This document shows, in pieces, positions 15,429 through 26,700 of a stretch of 64,000 nt of DNA. Source of the DNA: Oikopleura dioica. Taxonomy: Eukaryota; Chordata; Appendicularia; Copelata; Oikopleuridae. Both the position numbers and the translations under genes were made by a program. The notes beneath the pieces are model-generated. The model worked only from the letters and a program-made list of their open reading frames with translations, had not been told where the DNA came from and did not search any database. Location of the stretch: the NCBI GenBank assembly GCA_907165135.1, contig OU015566.1:10710157-10774156 (forward strand), read 5' to 3'. Every line of letters begins with the position of its first letter. The first letter of the stretch is position 1.

Positions 15429-16244
15429 TTACTCTTTCAGATCTTTGTCCAAAGAGGCCATCTTCTCGTCGAGTTCCTGGCTGGATTGTTCTTCGGTGAT
15501 CTTGGAATACATCCGCTGCTGACGGGCCTTGAGTTTCCTCTTTGTTTTCCGAGTGGTGTGATCTTCGGGAAATTTGATGAAGCGGCAGCGAACGCGAGAA
15601 AAGGGCTTCGTCTCGGCTTTCGGATTAGTTTCGTCGATGATCGTGGGGAGGGCGCGAGCTTTTGGCGGAGAGTAGGGCTTGGTGTGCCACTCTTCTGGGG
15701 TTAGGTGGTGTTTTTTCTTGAAGATAGGGCGGGAGGGCTTCGGAAGACCAAGTTTGGTGATTTGAGGGTAAATGGCCTAAAATATTTACTTTACTTATAA
15801 ACCAGCAGGGTATTCATACCTTGTTTAATTTTTTTGGTATTTTGATTGGCACTTGAACAGAACTTTTCTTTGTAACTTCGCCACTGCTGCCGGATTCTAT
15901 CTCAGGCGAAAGAGCCTGACTGTTTTCATCTGCTTGAGAAGGCTCCTGTAATGGCGCATGTGGCGAGAGGGTACTTTTGTCGACTGGCGAGGCAGGGAGA
16001 TCGACGCGCGAAGGGGGGATGCCGAAATTAGCCGCAGCGTCGCGCGGCTTTTCTAGGGGGGAGTGCGTGTTCTCCTTCTCTCCCGGGTCGGCGATTTCGA
16101 CGTCTGAATTGAAGGATAAATTTAGAATTTGACAATAATTGCTCATGATAGTCAGACTATATAAAGGATCCCAAAATAATCATTTGATAAGTTACCTTTT
16201 GGAAGGACTAATCGACTTCTTCGCGACCTACGACCGCCGCTCAT
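15429..16244 (-). CDS. unrecognised basic, disordered protein (first gene of the operon)
   Basis: Three exons: ATG at 16244 (MSGGRRSRRSRLVLPK), a middle exon about 15819-16105, and the last exon about 15429-15777. The middle is Pro/Ser-rich with a KEN sequence (PGEKENTHSP), which in cell-cycle proteins can act as a degradation signal. The last exon is strongly basic with RVRFIKFPEDHTTRKTKRK and ends in a coiled segment, SLDKDLKE. GGATTATTTTTAG precedes ACCATG. About 210 residues. No family is recognised; basic patches plus KEN make a chromatin or cell-cycle role possible, which is speculation. As the first operon gene its promoter should lie in the region just above 16244. Confidence 0.7.
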
Positions 16245-17867
16245 TGGTCTAAAAATAATCCAACTTTATTCTTCAAAACTTTCTCTTATTGAAAGTGTGA
16301 AAAAAGTAACGATTCTAGCCCCAAATTGCCATTATAATCGATGAGTTCACATGGAGATCTTGAGATTTTACGCTTCGTCTGTGAAAAATGCGCCGCGCTG
16401 ATTGGCCGAGTACCGATCAGAACGAACCAAGAAATGGGAGGGAAAGAAAAGACTGAAAGCGAACTGATAGCTCTACTCTATCTCTGATACGACATATTTT
16501 CGCAGGACAACAGATAACTTCTTCTTGAGAGTTCAAAGCTGTGGGATAAACTTGAGAAAATGAACATGCTTTGAGGAATTCTAGAAATTTGCCCAAGAAT
16601 CCTTCGAGTAAGCAAGTTCAGCCCTGTAAATCATCTTCTTGAATTCCCATTTCAAAATTCTAGAGAGGTCTATTCGAGTCGAAGGCTTGAGTAGACAGGA
16701 GTTTAAAAAAGTTTCTTCATCAGACCTTTTTATGAACTGTCTAACGAAGAAACGATTTTAAACTTCTCGCTATCAAAAAATATATTGAAGAATCATTTGA
16801 TTTCAAATAGGAATAACCAGGAGCCCAAACTTGAATATCTAGAGAATTATGATGCGGTATTTTACTGTAATAATTCTGGAAATACGAAAGCATGAGGGAC
16901 CAACTACCGAATCGATTCCGAAACTGTAACTGTCGAACTGACAGATTATTCTTCCGCTGCCGGAGATGATCCCTTTAGGGCGTGACTCGGCAGTTTTTGA
17001 CGTGACTCAGCGACGATCTTTAGAGTGGCGAATCGATTGAACACTGTGGAACGTCCCAGTCGAAAACCGAGTAAAAATTAACAGAGAAACCGATTTGAGA
17101 ATTAAATCATCGCAACTGAGAAAATAAGAAGAGAAACTTAAAGAAGCTTTTTCTTTTAACTTCCATTGAAACAAAGAGGTAAGATTGATGAAACGATGAT
17201 GAACGGTAGATAAGGGCCAGCTACTTATAGTACAGTACTTACAGTACTTTTGATAAGGTAAAGAATAGCATCTGATAGGACCCATAAAATGTTGAAAACA
17301 GCTCTTGAAAATAGGGGTGGGGCGAACTTGTAAGGTCACCCTAGGTTAAAAACGGATTTCACTCTTCCTCCAGGCACAGCGTTTTTATTTTTATTATCCT
17401 CATTTTTTCGCTGCAAATTCATCTGAAAAGAAAGAGCTCAGTCGCTGCAAGAAAGCGTCAGGTATTTCTCCTGTCCGTTTTTCTGTTGACCTTTGTAAAG
17501 AATCGCTTCTTTCCCGGGTCTTTAAAAATTTATGTTTCCTCATAAAAAATTCCCTCTTCAGTTTTTTTTCTTTTCTAGAATTAAGAATCGTAATTATACT
17601 TTACGCTATGCGCAGTTTTCAAATATAATTTTTCTCTGAACATCAACGGTAACTTCTAAGAATTTATTCGTTACAATCACGAGACAGACCTTTCCTGTCC
17701 AAACTCCTGACGCTTTTTCTGTCTGAGTCACTGCGCAAATCTAAAATTTGAAATAGCACCATTTTTCGATCATTCGATTTTTCAAGAGATCTACTAATTG
17801 ATTTTGACAGAGGGACACCTATTACCAAACGAATCAGAAGAAAACAATTTAGTATTATTCAGAGAGG
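16245..17867. other. intergenic promoter region between divergent units
   Basis: About 1.6 kb separates the - strand operon from the + strand TLCD4-like gene. No exon is recognised. The operon promoter is expected just above 16244, and the + strand promoter near 17700-17870. The stretch around 16900-17340 contains the short open frames typical of AT-rich sequence, without family resemblance. No TATA box, CpG cluster or repeat stands out. Confidence 0.45.
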
Positions 17868-19728
17868 ATGGCAGACCTCTCGGACGATATTCGCCATCTT
17901 GTGGGGTAGTTATCGATTTTTTGCTTTTGTATTATTTCTAATTGTCCAATTTTCACTCAGTTTTTCAAAGAGAAAAATCGGCGGAAATATACTTAACCGT
18001 AAGAGAATTTTTTAATAAAGGCTTACTCTTGGCATCCTGTTTCTTATCTTGTTAATAACGAAAAACTTCAGATATACAATGGGCGATCCAACGATATCAA
18101 AGCTACAATCATTCGGTTTCAGTTTTTGGATATGCAACACGGCCATTTGGTTTATTCTTTTCCTATCTTTTACCTATAAATTCCAGCCTTGGTTTCTTCA
18201 AAAAGCAGGTTAATATCCAACTGCTATTTATTCAATCATTTGAATCTTATTTTCAGAAAGTCGCCTTGGAAAGTGGTACAGAACAGAGTGCACGGCGAAT
18301 CAAATCAACTGCGCATCGTTAGTTTCATCGACAGTCCACGCGATCCTGACATTCTTTGCCGGACTGTACATTGTCTGTATCGACCCAAATGTGACGTGGG
18401 AAACGCCCGAGTCGACGTCTAATATTTTAAAATGGGAAAGTGGTCCGATATTCTATTCTAGCCCACTTGACCTTTTTGAAAAGTTTTATTTTTACGATTG
18501 AATAGAAAAACTGTCACATGACCTCTTGAAAAGACGCAAAGTATGTCGCTTGGCTATTTTTTGGCGGACTACATCGTCTTGATCCACACACGTGAGCTCG
18601 GCGGCACCGTTCCTATCTTGGCTCATCATACTACCGCCACGATCGCGTATTTGGTGTCACTTTGGTACAATAAAATGGGCTGGTACAGTTGCTTCCGGCT
18701 GTTGTCCGAGTTTTCTACCCCTTTTGTCAATCTTAGGTTTGTAAAACTCTCTTTCTGTCATCCATTTAAAATGGACCATTTTCTTTTTAGATGGATTCTG
18801 GTTTCCATCGGATTGAAAAACACCCGTCGCTACAAGATCAACGGCGTCCTCATGACCGCTTCTTTCTTCCTCTGCCGAATTTGCACCTTTCCGATTTACT
18901 GGTATTACGTCGCGCGTGTTTGGAACACGGAATCCTTCAACAAGTAAGAGACTTATCACGTGCTCGCTCTGGTGCTCATGCTCATTTTTACCATCGCTTA
19001 AAGTTGTTAATCCTCATCCCATTTCATAAAAATAGACTATCATTCTGGGCTCGGAAACCTGTTTAAAAAACCTGGGTCAGGGTCCGAAAGAAAACCTTTT
19101 TTTTTTTTGAGAATCTTTCAGAACCTGACTCAGTTTCTCTACAAGGACTGCAGAGCTCAGTTTTCACTTCAGTAGATTTGCATGCTTGTTTGTTAAATGT
19201 CTGTTTTTAGCGCTTTTAGCGAAAAAGTCACAAGGTCTGTTGGAAACCAATATCAATTTAAAATTTCGCTTTTAAATTGCGAGTTTGAGATCGCGCCTCA
19301 CTCTTCGTAAATTAAAAATTTAATAATTAAAATATGCTTGATGCAAAAAATGATTGTCAAACCGAATTGATCAAATTTCTCAGCATTCCAAATGTGCTCT
19401 TCTTCTTTTGGATCGTTGGACCGCTGGCCTTGGACATTTTGAATACTTTCTGGTTCTACAAGATGTTCAGAGGAATGCTCAAAGCCCTACAGGTACACCC
19501 TTAAGTTTGATAAAAAGATCGTTTGATGAACTCTTTTTTTCCCCGTCTATATCGACGAATCTCTTAAAACTGCCCTAGAAATCGGACTTAACGGACGAAC
19601 AAGCCTCGAAAACACACGAAGAACGCCGCCGAAAACGAGACCAAGTGAAAGACTTCATGAAGAACCGCTACGCCAGTCTAAAATCCATCGTTTTGCGAAG
19701 AAAAGCGATCCCAAAACGGAACGAATAG
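17868..19728 (+). CDS. TLCD4: TLC-domain membrane protein, TLCD4/TMEM56-like
   Basis: Multi-pass TRAM-LAG1-CLN8 domain protein. Main ATG 18079 (MGDPTISKLQSFGFSFW). Exons are about 18079-18205, 18256-18481, 18542-18736, 18791-18943, 19383-19491 and 19579-19728, all joining in frame with GT-AG introns. Diagnostic segments are SLGYFLADYIVL, ILAHHTTATIAYLVSLWY, FRLLSEFSTPFVNLRW, INGVLMTASFF and the last transmembrane helix, with a basic tail ending AIPKRNE. An upstream ATG at 17868 with its own acceptor-like AG can be spliced in frame (donor near 17908, acceptor CTTCAG near 18070), adding about 15 residues; which start is used is open. The family is implicated in membrane lipid composition. Confidence 0.85.
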
Positions 19729-20767
19729 CGCTTTGTCAGATTAGTGCAAATCTTCATTCATTTACTTTTCAATTGTGTACCTATCTTGAGCTTCAAGACA
19801 TGTTTCAACTTTCTTTTTCAAAAAACAAGAACCACCTGAAAATAATTTAAAATAAAGTTAACTCACGTTCATATTTAAAAAATGAAAACCACTTGTGTGA
19901 ATTCTTGCAGGAATAAATTTATCTTCTACGGATTAACGATCCGGGATTATCTGTTGAAATATCTGGGTAGAGAAACCTGTGTACCAGGGTTCGGTAATTT
20001 GAGCTCACGCTAAAACTCAAGGAAACAAAGCTTGAGACTCACGTTTTTTAATTTGAGTTTTGAGAACTCAGAGATGAGAGCTCGCGTGAGGAATCAATTC
20101 TGGCGATCCATAAGCCAATCAAGGAAGCGCTCGCTTAATTTGAGTTTTGAAAACTCAAAACTCTCAAATCTCCCAAAAACTCAAAACTCTCAAATCTTCT
20201 CAAAATGATTTCTCAAGTCACTTTGAGTTCTCAATTTGAGGAAATTTGAGCGTCTAGCCAAAATGAGTTTTAGCTTGAGCTCAAATTACCGAACCCTGCT
20301 GTGTACGCACTTGCGTCCGGGTCCTGATTCAGGACTCCTGAAATAGCCTCGATAAAAGCCGCGTAGTAAATGCGCGTAGTTAATGATACGCGATCTGCTA
20401 AAGACCTTGACTCAGGTTTTTACACAGTATGATAAACCCAACCAAAGGATCCAAAAATAACATTTACATTCCTGAAGTCGAGGGGAACCCTCTTTTTCGA
20501 GATAGTCTGAAGCTACTCTAGAATAGACCCATCGACGGTGGGCCATCGCCAAAACATCAAAAATAATCCCTTAGTAAGGGAGATGTCCAAGGTGGCTAAA
20601 ACTCGGCAAGAGACCGAATTCGAAGACAATAGATTTTTTCGAATCTCCCGCTTGGAAACTCGAAGTCGCCGTCGATTGGGGCCCGCCAGATTTGGCGCCA
20701 TCCCCTATTCCGCGCGCTGATTTTTGTTGAATTCGAATTGAAATTTTGAAATCTCGACGATTACAGA
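19729..20767. other. intergenic region with a hAT-type MITE
   Basis: About 1 kb between the TLCD4-like stop and the dehydrogenase start. Poly(A) signals of the first gene occur near 19850 (AATAAAG). The middle is occupied by a 314-bp inverted-repeat element, listed separately. The last 300 bp contain no recognisable exon and probably hold the promoter of the downstream unit; TTACAG immediately precedes the next ATG. Confidence 0.5.
19985..20298. mobile_element. 314-bp hAT-type MITE with 8-bp target duplication
   Basis: The left end CAGGGTTCGGTAATTTGAGC is matched by the right end, which reads GCTCAAATTACCGAACCCTG. CTGTGTAC occurs immediately outside both ends (19977-19984 and 20299-20306), a perfect 8-bp duplication. 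Eight-base duplications with CAGGG termini are the hAT signature. The interior is low-complexity, built from repeated GAGTTTTGAGAACTC-like words in both orientations, so the element can fold back over much of its length. It has no coding capacity. Confidence 0.92.
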
Positions 20768-23700
20768 ATGCTACAGAGATTGTCTAGGACAGCACGAGCA
20801 ACACGAATTCAAATAGCAAAAAGAGGAAATGCAACGCTGAGCTTCGAGGGAAAGGTTGCAGTTGTAACAGGTTTGGAAAAGTTCCTTTTCTATCTATTTT
20901 TCAAAAATAAGGTTCATTAGTAAAGTTGTTACTTATCAGGGGCTGGGAATGGACTTGGTAGAGAATACGCCCTTGAACTTGGAAAACGAGGAGCAAGCGT
21001 CTTTGTCAATGACTTTGGCGGTTCCGTTCACGGTGCAGGTATTCGTCATTTCCGCTTCGTTTGGGCGATATTAAAAATTTTATCGTCAGGTGCAGGCATA
21101 TAAATTCGCTTGGCGATTTTCGCCGAAAGCGAAAGCGAAGCGAAAGCGAATCGAAAATTTCGCTTTCGCCCCCCCGAAAATGACACTCCTGATTTTCGCT
21201 TCGCTTTCGCTTTTTGTCCCCGATTTTCGCCAAAAATTCGCTTTCGCCGAGGCCTCGCTTTCGCCAAATTTTCGCTTATGGCGAATCTTCGCCAAAATTT
21301 CGCTTTCGCCAAGGCCTCGCTTTTGCCAGGAGTTTGCTTTCGCCAAAATTTCGCCAAATTCTCGCTTTCGCCAAGAGTTCGCTTTCGCCAATATTTGGCC
21401 GAATCTTACTTTTTTTTCTTTCAAAGCGGTATAAATAGGGGAATCACTTAAAATTGAGCTCTTTTTCTAGCTTAGTAGGGTTTAATACAGTTTTAGGACA
21501 CCTAGAAGCTGGGGATCATTTGGCTACTGATAGAGGGGGTGATCTGAGGGCATTTAGATACCTCCGAAGCTGGGGTCGGCAAGCCACCAAGCGATGGTTG
21601 GTCACCAACCGTTGGTGGAGGTGGGTGGGTTGACAAGAAAATCAAATTTTCACTGTTGGGGGTGGGTGGTGTTTGGTGGGTTATGGATTCTTTCGTAAGC
21701 GTTTTTCTGACCCCAAAATTTATAGACTAGAAGTTGATTACACCGATTCTTTGGTCATTTTTAACCAACAGAAGGAAAACGAAGTAGAGGTAAAGTCATT
21801 TCAGATAGAGAACTGATCTTTTTGAAAGATTTCGCCAAAAAAATTTGGCCGAAAAATCTTTCCCACCACTTCCCACCATTTCAGATTTTTTAGGCTTGAG
21901 GGTGGGGTGGGTGGGTTGCCCACCACCACTCACCCACCATCCACCGACCCACCATTTCCACCATTTTTTGCAGACCCCAGCTCCGAAGTCCCATAATCTG
22001 GCCAACTTCGTAAATGGGAATTTTTGAAAGACTAAGACTTTTAGGGGCTGCCACCTATACTCGATGTTAGCCCAGGCTCTGGCTGTCATTTTGAGCTCTA
22101 GAAAAGTAGGGAGGAGATGGGGTATCTTGGGAGCTAGGGGCTCTTGAAGTCGGAGAACTCGGCAAAAATTGAGTACTTTTTCCAAAAAGTCTTTTTGTCG
22201 ATTTCAATTCATTTAAAAATGTTGAAGTTGTCATTTGGGGTCATCTGAGGTCAGGTCGGGTCAGTTATCAGAGTTTTCTGAATTTTCAATTATTTTTGAC
22301 CAAGAGTGACCTCAGTTGACCCTAAACGACATCTTAAACACTTATGAATGAATAAACGTCGATTGAAAGAATTCAAATCGTGTACTTTTTGGGAAAAAGT
22401 ACTCAATTTTGGTCGAGTTCCCTAACTTGAAGAGCCCCTAGCTCCGCAGATACCCCACCCCCGCCCTACATTTCTAGAGCTCAAAATGACTGCCAGAGCC
22501 TGGGCCTTCAAAAATTCTCGGTTTTAGAAAGCCCAGAAGCTGAGCTTTCATTTGGACGGGTATCCCATATCAAGGGGTCAAGGCATTCATGGGACCGGAA
22601 GTTCCGAAATCGGAACTAGATCTCTTCAATCGAATTTTCGAGTAGAGGAAAACGGCTCAAATGAAAGCTCAGTTTCTGGGTGTTCCAAAACTGTGTCATA
22701 ATTATTATACTTAAGGACCCCCCCGTCAACAATTTTCGAAAAATCTTTTTTCGGAATTTCAAAATTTTGACCCCGGAAATGGATTCTACAGGTCAAAAAA
22801 CGATTTAGAGGCTTAATTTTTTGGGGGTCTATCTCGACTCTAAGACTCTCAAAATCGCGTTTGAAAATCGGACTTTTGACGAAAAATGATGAAAGTCCAA
22901 CTTTTGCTAAAATTTTGGATTTTTATTTGTCAAATATTGGTCCGAACAAGTTTTACTGATGAATTGAACTTCCAGGCACACTAAGAAGCCAAAATATGGC
23001 TATTTTGAAATTTTCGATTTTTGAAGAAAATTGTTGACGGGGGTCCTTAATTAGAGAAATGGGTCGAAGTTTAATCTTATTAGATCGCTTTCAATTTCGG
23101 CGAAATTTCGCTTTCGGCGAATTTTCGCTTTTGGTAAATTTTCGCTTTCGGCGAATTTTCGCTTTGGCGAAATTTCGCTTTTGGCGAATTTTCGCTTTTG
23201 GCGAATTTTCGCTTTTGGCGAATTTTTCGCTTGGCGAATTCGCTTTCGCTTCGCTGTGCAAGATAGGCGTTCGCTTCGCTTTCGCTTCGCTTTTTGGTTG
23301 GAAGAATTTTTCGCTTTCGCTTCGCGTTCGCTTTGGGTTTTCGAACGAAATTTATATGCCTGCTGCCACCTATACTCGATGTTAGCCCAGGCTCTGGCTG
23401 TCATTTTGAGCTCTAGAAAAGTAGGGAGGAGATGGGGTATCTTGGGAGCTAGGGGCTCTTGAAGTCGGAGAACTCGGCAAAAATTGAGTACTTTTTCCAA
23501 AAAGTCTTTTTGTCGATTTCAATTCATTTAAAAATGTTGAAGTTGTCATTTGGGGTCATCTGAGGTCAGGTCGGGTCAGTTATCAGAGTTTTCTGAATTT
23601 TCAATTATTTTTGACCAAGAGTGACCTCAGTTGACCCTAAACGACATCTTAAACACTTATGAATGAATAAACGTCGATTGAAAGAATTCAAATCGTGTAC

Positions 23701-26700
23701 TTTTGGGAAAAAGTACTCAATTTTGGTCGAGTTCCCTAACTTGAAGAGCCCCTAGCTCCGCAGATACCCCACCCCCGCCCTACATTTCTAGAGCTCAAAA
23801 TGACTGCCAGAGCCTGGGCCTTCAAAAATTCTCGGTTTTAGAAAGCCCAGAAGCTGAGCTTTCATTTGGACGGGTATCCCATATCAAGGGGTCAAGGCAT
23901 TCATGGGACCGGAAGTTCCGAAATCGGAACTAGATCTCTTCAATCGAATTTTCGAGTAGAGGAAAACGGCTCAAATGAAAGCTCAGTTTCTGGGTGTTCC
24001 AAAACTGTGTCATAATTATTATACTTAAGGACCCCCCCGTCAACAATTTTCGAAAAATCTTTTTTCGGAATTTCAAAATTTTGACCCCGGAAATGGATTC
24101 TACAGGTCAAAAAACGATTTAGAGGCTTAATTTTTTGGGGGTCTATCTCGACTCTAAGACTCTCAAAATCGCGTTTGAAAATCGGACTTTTTGACGAAAA
24201 ATGATGAAAGTCCAACTTTTGCTAAAATTTTGGATTTTTATTTGTCAAATATTGGTCCGAACAAGTTTTACTGATGAATTGAACTTCCAGGCACACTAAG
24301 AAGCCAAAATATGGCTATTTTGAAATTTTCGATTTTTTGAAGAAAATTGTTGACGGGGGGGTCCTTAATTAGAGAAATGGGTCGAAGTTTAATCTTATTA
24401 GATCGCTTTCAATTTCGGCGAAATTTCGCTTTCGGCGAATTTTCGCTTTTGGTAAATTTTCGCTTTCGGCGAATTTTCGCTTTTGGCGAAATTTCGCTTT
24501 TGGCGAATTTTCGCTTTTGGCGAATTTTCGCTTTTGGCGAATTTTTCGCTTGGCGAATTCGCTTTCGCTTCGCTGTGCAAGATAGGCGTTCGCTTCGCTT
24601 TCGCTTCGCTTTTTGGTTGGAAGAATTTTTCGCTTTCGCTTCGCGTTCGCTTTGGGTTTTCGAACGAAATTTATATGCCTGGTCAGGTGGATCAACATCG
24701 GCAGCAGACGCGGTGGTCGCCGAGATCATCGCAGCTGGCGGCTCAGCCAAGGCAAACTATGCTAGCGTCGAACAGCCCAGCGAAATCATTGATCCAGTCT
24801 TGGAGGAGTTTGGGAAAGTCGATATTCTCATCAACAATGCGGGCATTTTGAGAGACAAGAATATCCTCCGGATTAGTCAAGAGTGAGTATCTTTATTTGA
24901 GACCGAATTTACTACTGAACTGCTTGCGGTTTTCTGCTATTATTAAATTTGATTGAAGATGTTGATTTTCTGGAGACAACAACGATTTTTTCGTCATAAA
25001 AATTTATTAAACAAAGCGCAAGGATAAATCAACTTCTGCGTACCTAAAAATGACTTGGTCTATTTGAGGGAACAAAGAACTATGCTGACTGTTCTCTAGA
25101 GACTGGGACGACATAATCTCCATCCACCTGACTTCCGCCTTCAAGCTCTCGCAGCAAGTCTTCCCAGTGATGAAGCAGAACAAATTCGGCAAGATTATCA
25201 ACACTACATCCGCATCAGGCCTCTACGGCAACTTCGGGCAAGTAAACTACTCCGCCGCCAAGATGGGCCTCGTTGGATTGACAAAAACACTGTTTTTTTT
25301 AGGTTGGCCCATCATTTGTCCTTTATAGGCTCTTAACTGGTAAGAGATAGGACCATATGAACAATAGAAAACTTGTAGAGGAGGGTTTGGAGGTGGTGCA
25401 GAGGGGGTTGAGAATTTCAAGAGGTCACGTGGTTATGACGTAATAGGGGCCCAAAGTTGGGAAAGTCGAAAATTGAGAATTTAAGGTCATGGGGCCATTA
25501 TAATTTAACATTTTAAATGAAAAATAAGTCATGTGACATCGATGACTCATTGATGGTCCTCCGGAGGATACAGCTGGTGGAAGAACTTTGCTGGAAGACC
25601 AACACAAATTTTAATTTTCTAAAAAATAATATTCATTCATATGATAGATTTTATCATGTGACTAAAGCTAACATTCCAGAGGTCCTCCGGAGGACTCAAC
25701 TACTGGAAGAAATTTGCTGGAAGAACAAAAAATTCTTTTTCTTTTTTTAAATTTAAGGGGCTTGACGGCCCTTCGGGCCGTTTCAGCCCCGTTCCTTGAT
25801 TTTTAAATTTAAGGGGCTTGACGGCCCTTCGGGCCGTTTCAGCCCCGTTCCTTGATTTTTAAATTTAAGGGGCTTGACGGCCCTTCGGGCCGTTTCAGCC
25901 CCGTTCCTTGATTTTTAAATTTAAGGGGCTTGACGGCCCTTCGGGCCGTTTCAGCCCCGTTCCTTGATTTTTAAATTTAAGGGGCTTGACGGCCCTTCGG
26001 GCCGTTTCAGCCCCGTTCCTTGATTTTTAAATTTAAGGGGCTTGACGGCCCTTCGGGCCGTTTCAGCCCCGTTCCTTGATTTTTAAATTTAAGGGGCTTG
26101 ACGGCCCTTCGGGCCGTTTCAGCCCCGTTCCTTGATTTTTAAATTTAAGGGGCTTGACGGCCCTTCGGGCCGTTTCAGCCCCGTTCCTTGATTTTTAAAT
26201 TTAAGGGGCTTGACGGCCCTTCGGGCCGTTTCAGCCCCGTTCCTTGATTTTTAAATTTAAGGGCTTGACGGCCCTTCGGGCCGTTTCAGCCCCGTTCCTT
26301 GATTTTTAAATTTAAGGGGCTTGACGGCCCTTCGGGCCGTTTCAGCCCCGTTCCTTGATTTTTAAATTTAAGGGGCTTGACGGCCCTTCGGGCCGTTTCA
26401 GCCCCGTTCCTTGATTTTTAAATTTAAGGGGCTTGACGGCCCTTCGGGCCGTTTCAGCCCCGTTCCTTGATTTTTAAATTTAAGGGCTTGACGGCCCTTC
26501 GGGCCGTTTCAGCCCCGTTCCTTGATTTTTAAATTTAAGGGGCTTGACGGCCCTTCGGGCCGTTTCAGCCCCGTTCCTTGATTTTTAAATTTAAGGGGCT
26601 TGACGGCCCTTCGGGCCGTTTCAGCCCCGTTCCTTGATTTTTAAATTTAAGGGGCTTGACGGCCCTTCGGGCCGTTTCAGCCCCGTTCCTTGATTTTTAA

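Larger units (their letters stand above)
22048..24679. repeat. tandem duplication, two copies of about 1,315 bp
   Basis: The segment beginning CTGCCACCTATACTCGATG at 22048 starts again at 23363 and runs to about 24679. The copies differ by only a few homopolymer-length changes, for example in runs of G or T. Each copy holds a foldback unit around GAGCTCTAGAAA, a TTAA-flanked inverted repeat and an 18-bp GCGAA array, ending with TTTATATGCCTG. The near identity implies a recent duplication, or an assembly artefact. Confidence 0.9.
21093..24681. mobile_element. 3.6-kb hAT-like element inserted at a splice acceptor
   Basis: Left terminus CAGGCATATAAATTCG, right terminus CGAAATTTATATGCCTG. GTCAGGTG lies just outside each end (21085-21092 and 24682-24689), an 8-bp target duplication as in hAT transposons. 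The duplicated bases contain the CAG acceptor of the HSD17B4 intron, so the right copy now serves as acceptor and the left copy marks the old one. No transposase reading frame is present; the interior is foldback and GCGAA repeat DNA with a large tandem duplication. It is probably non-autonomous. Confidence 0.85.

Noticed and set aside
21090-21440. Several overlapping open frames of 100-115 codons on both strands
   Set aside because: They are produced by the GCGAA repeat, which lacks stop codons in many frames. The translations are repetitive and occur on both strands.
24347-24886. A 179-codon frame joining repeat DNA to the dehydrogenase exon
   Set aside because: The first two thirds is GCGAA repeat translation. 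Only the part after 24687 is real exon.
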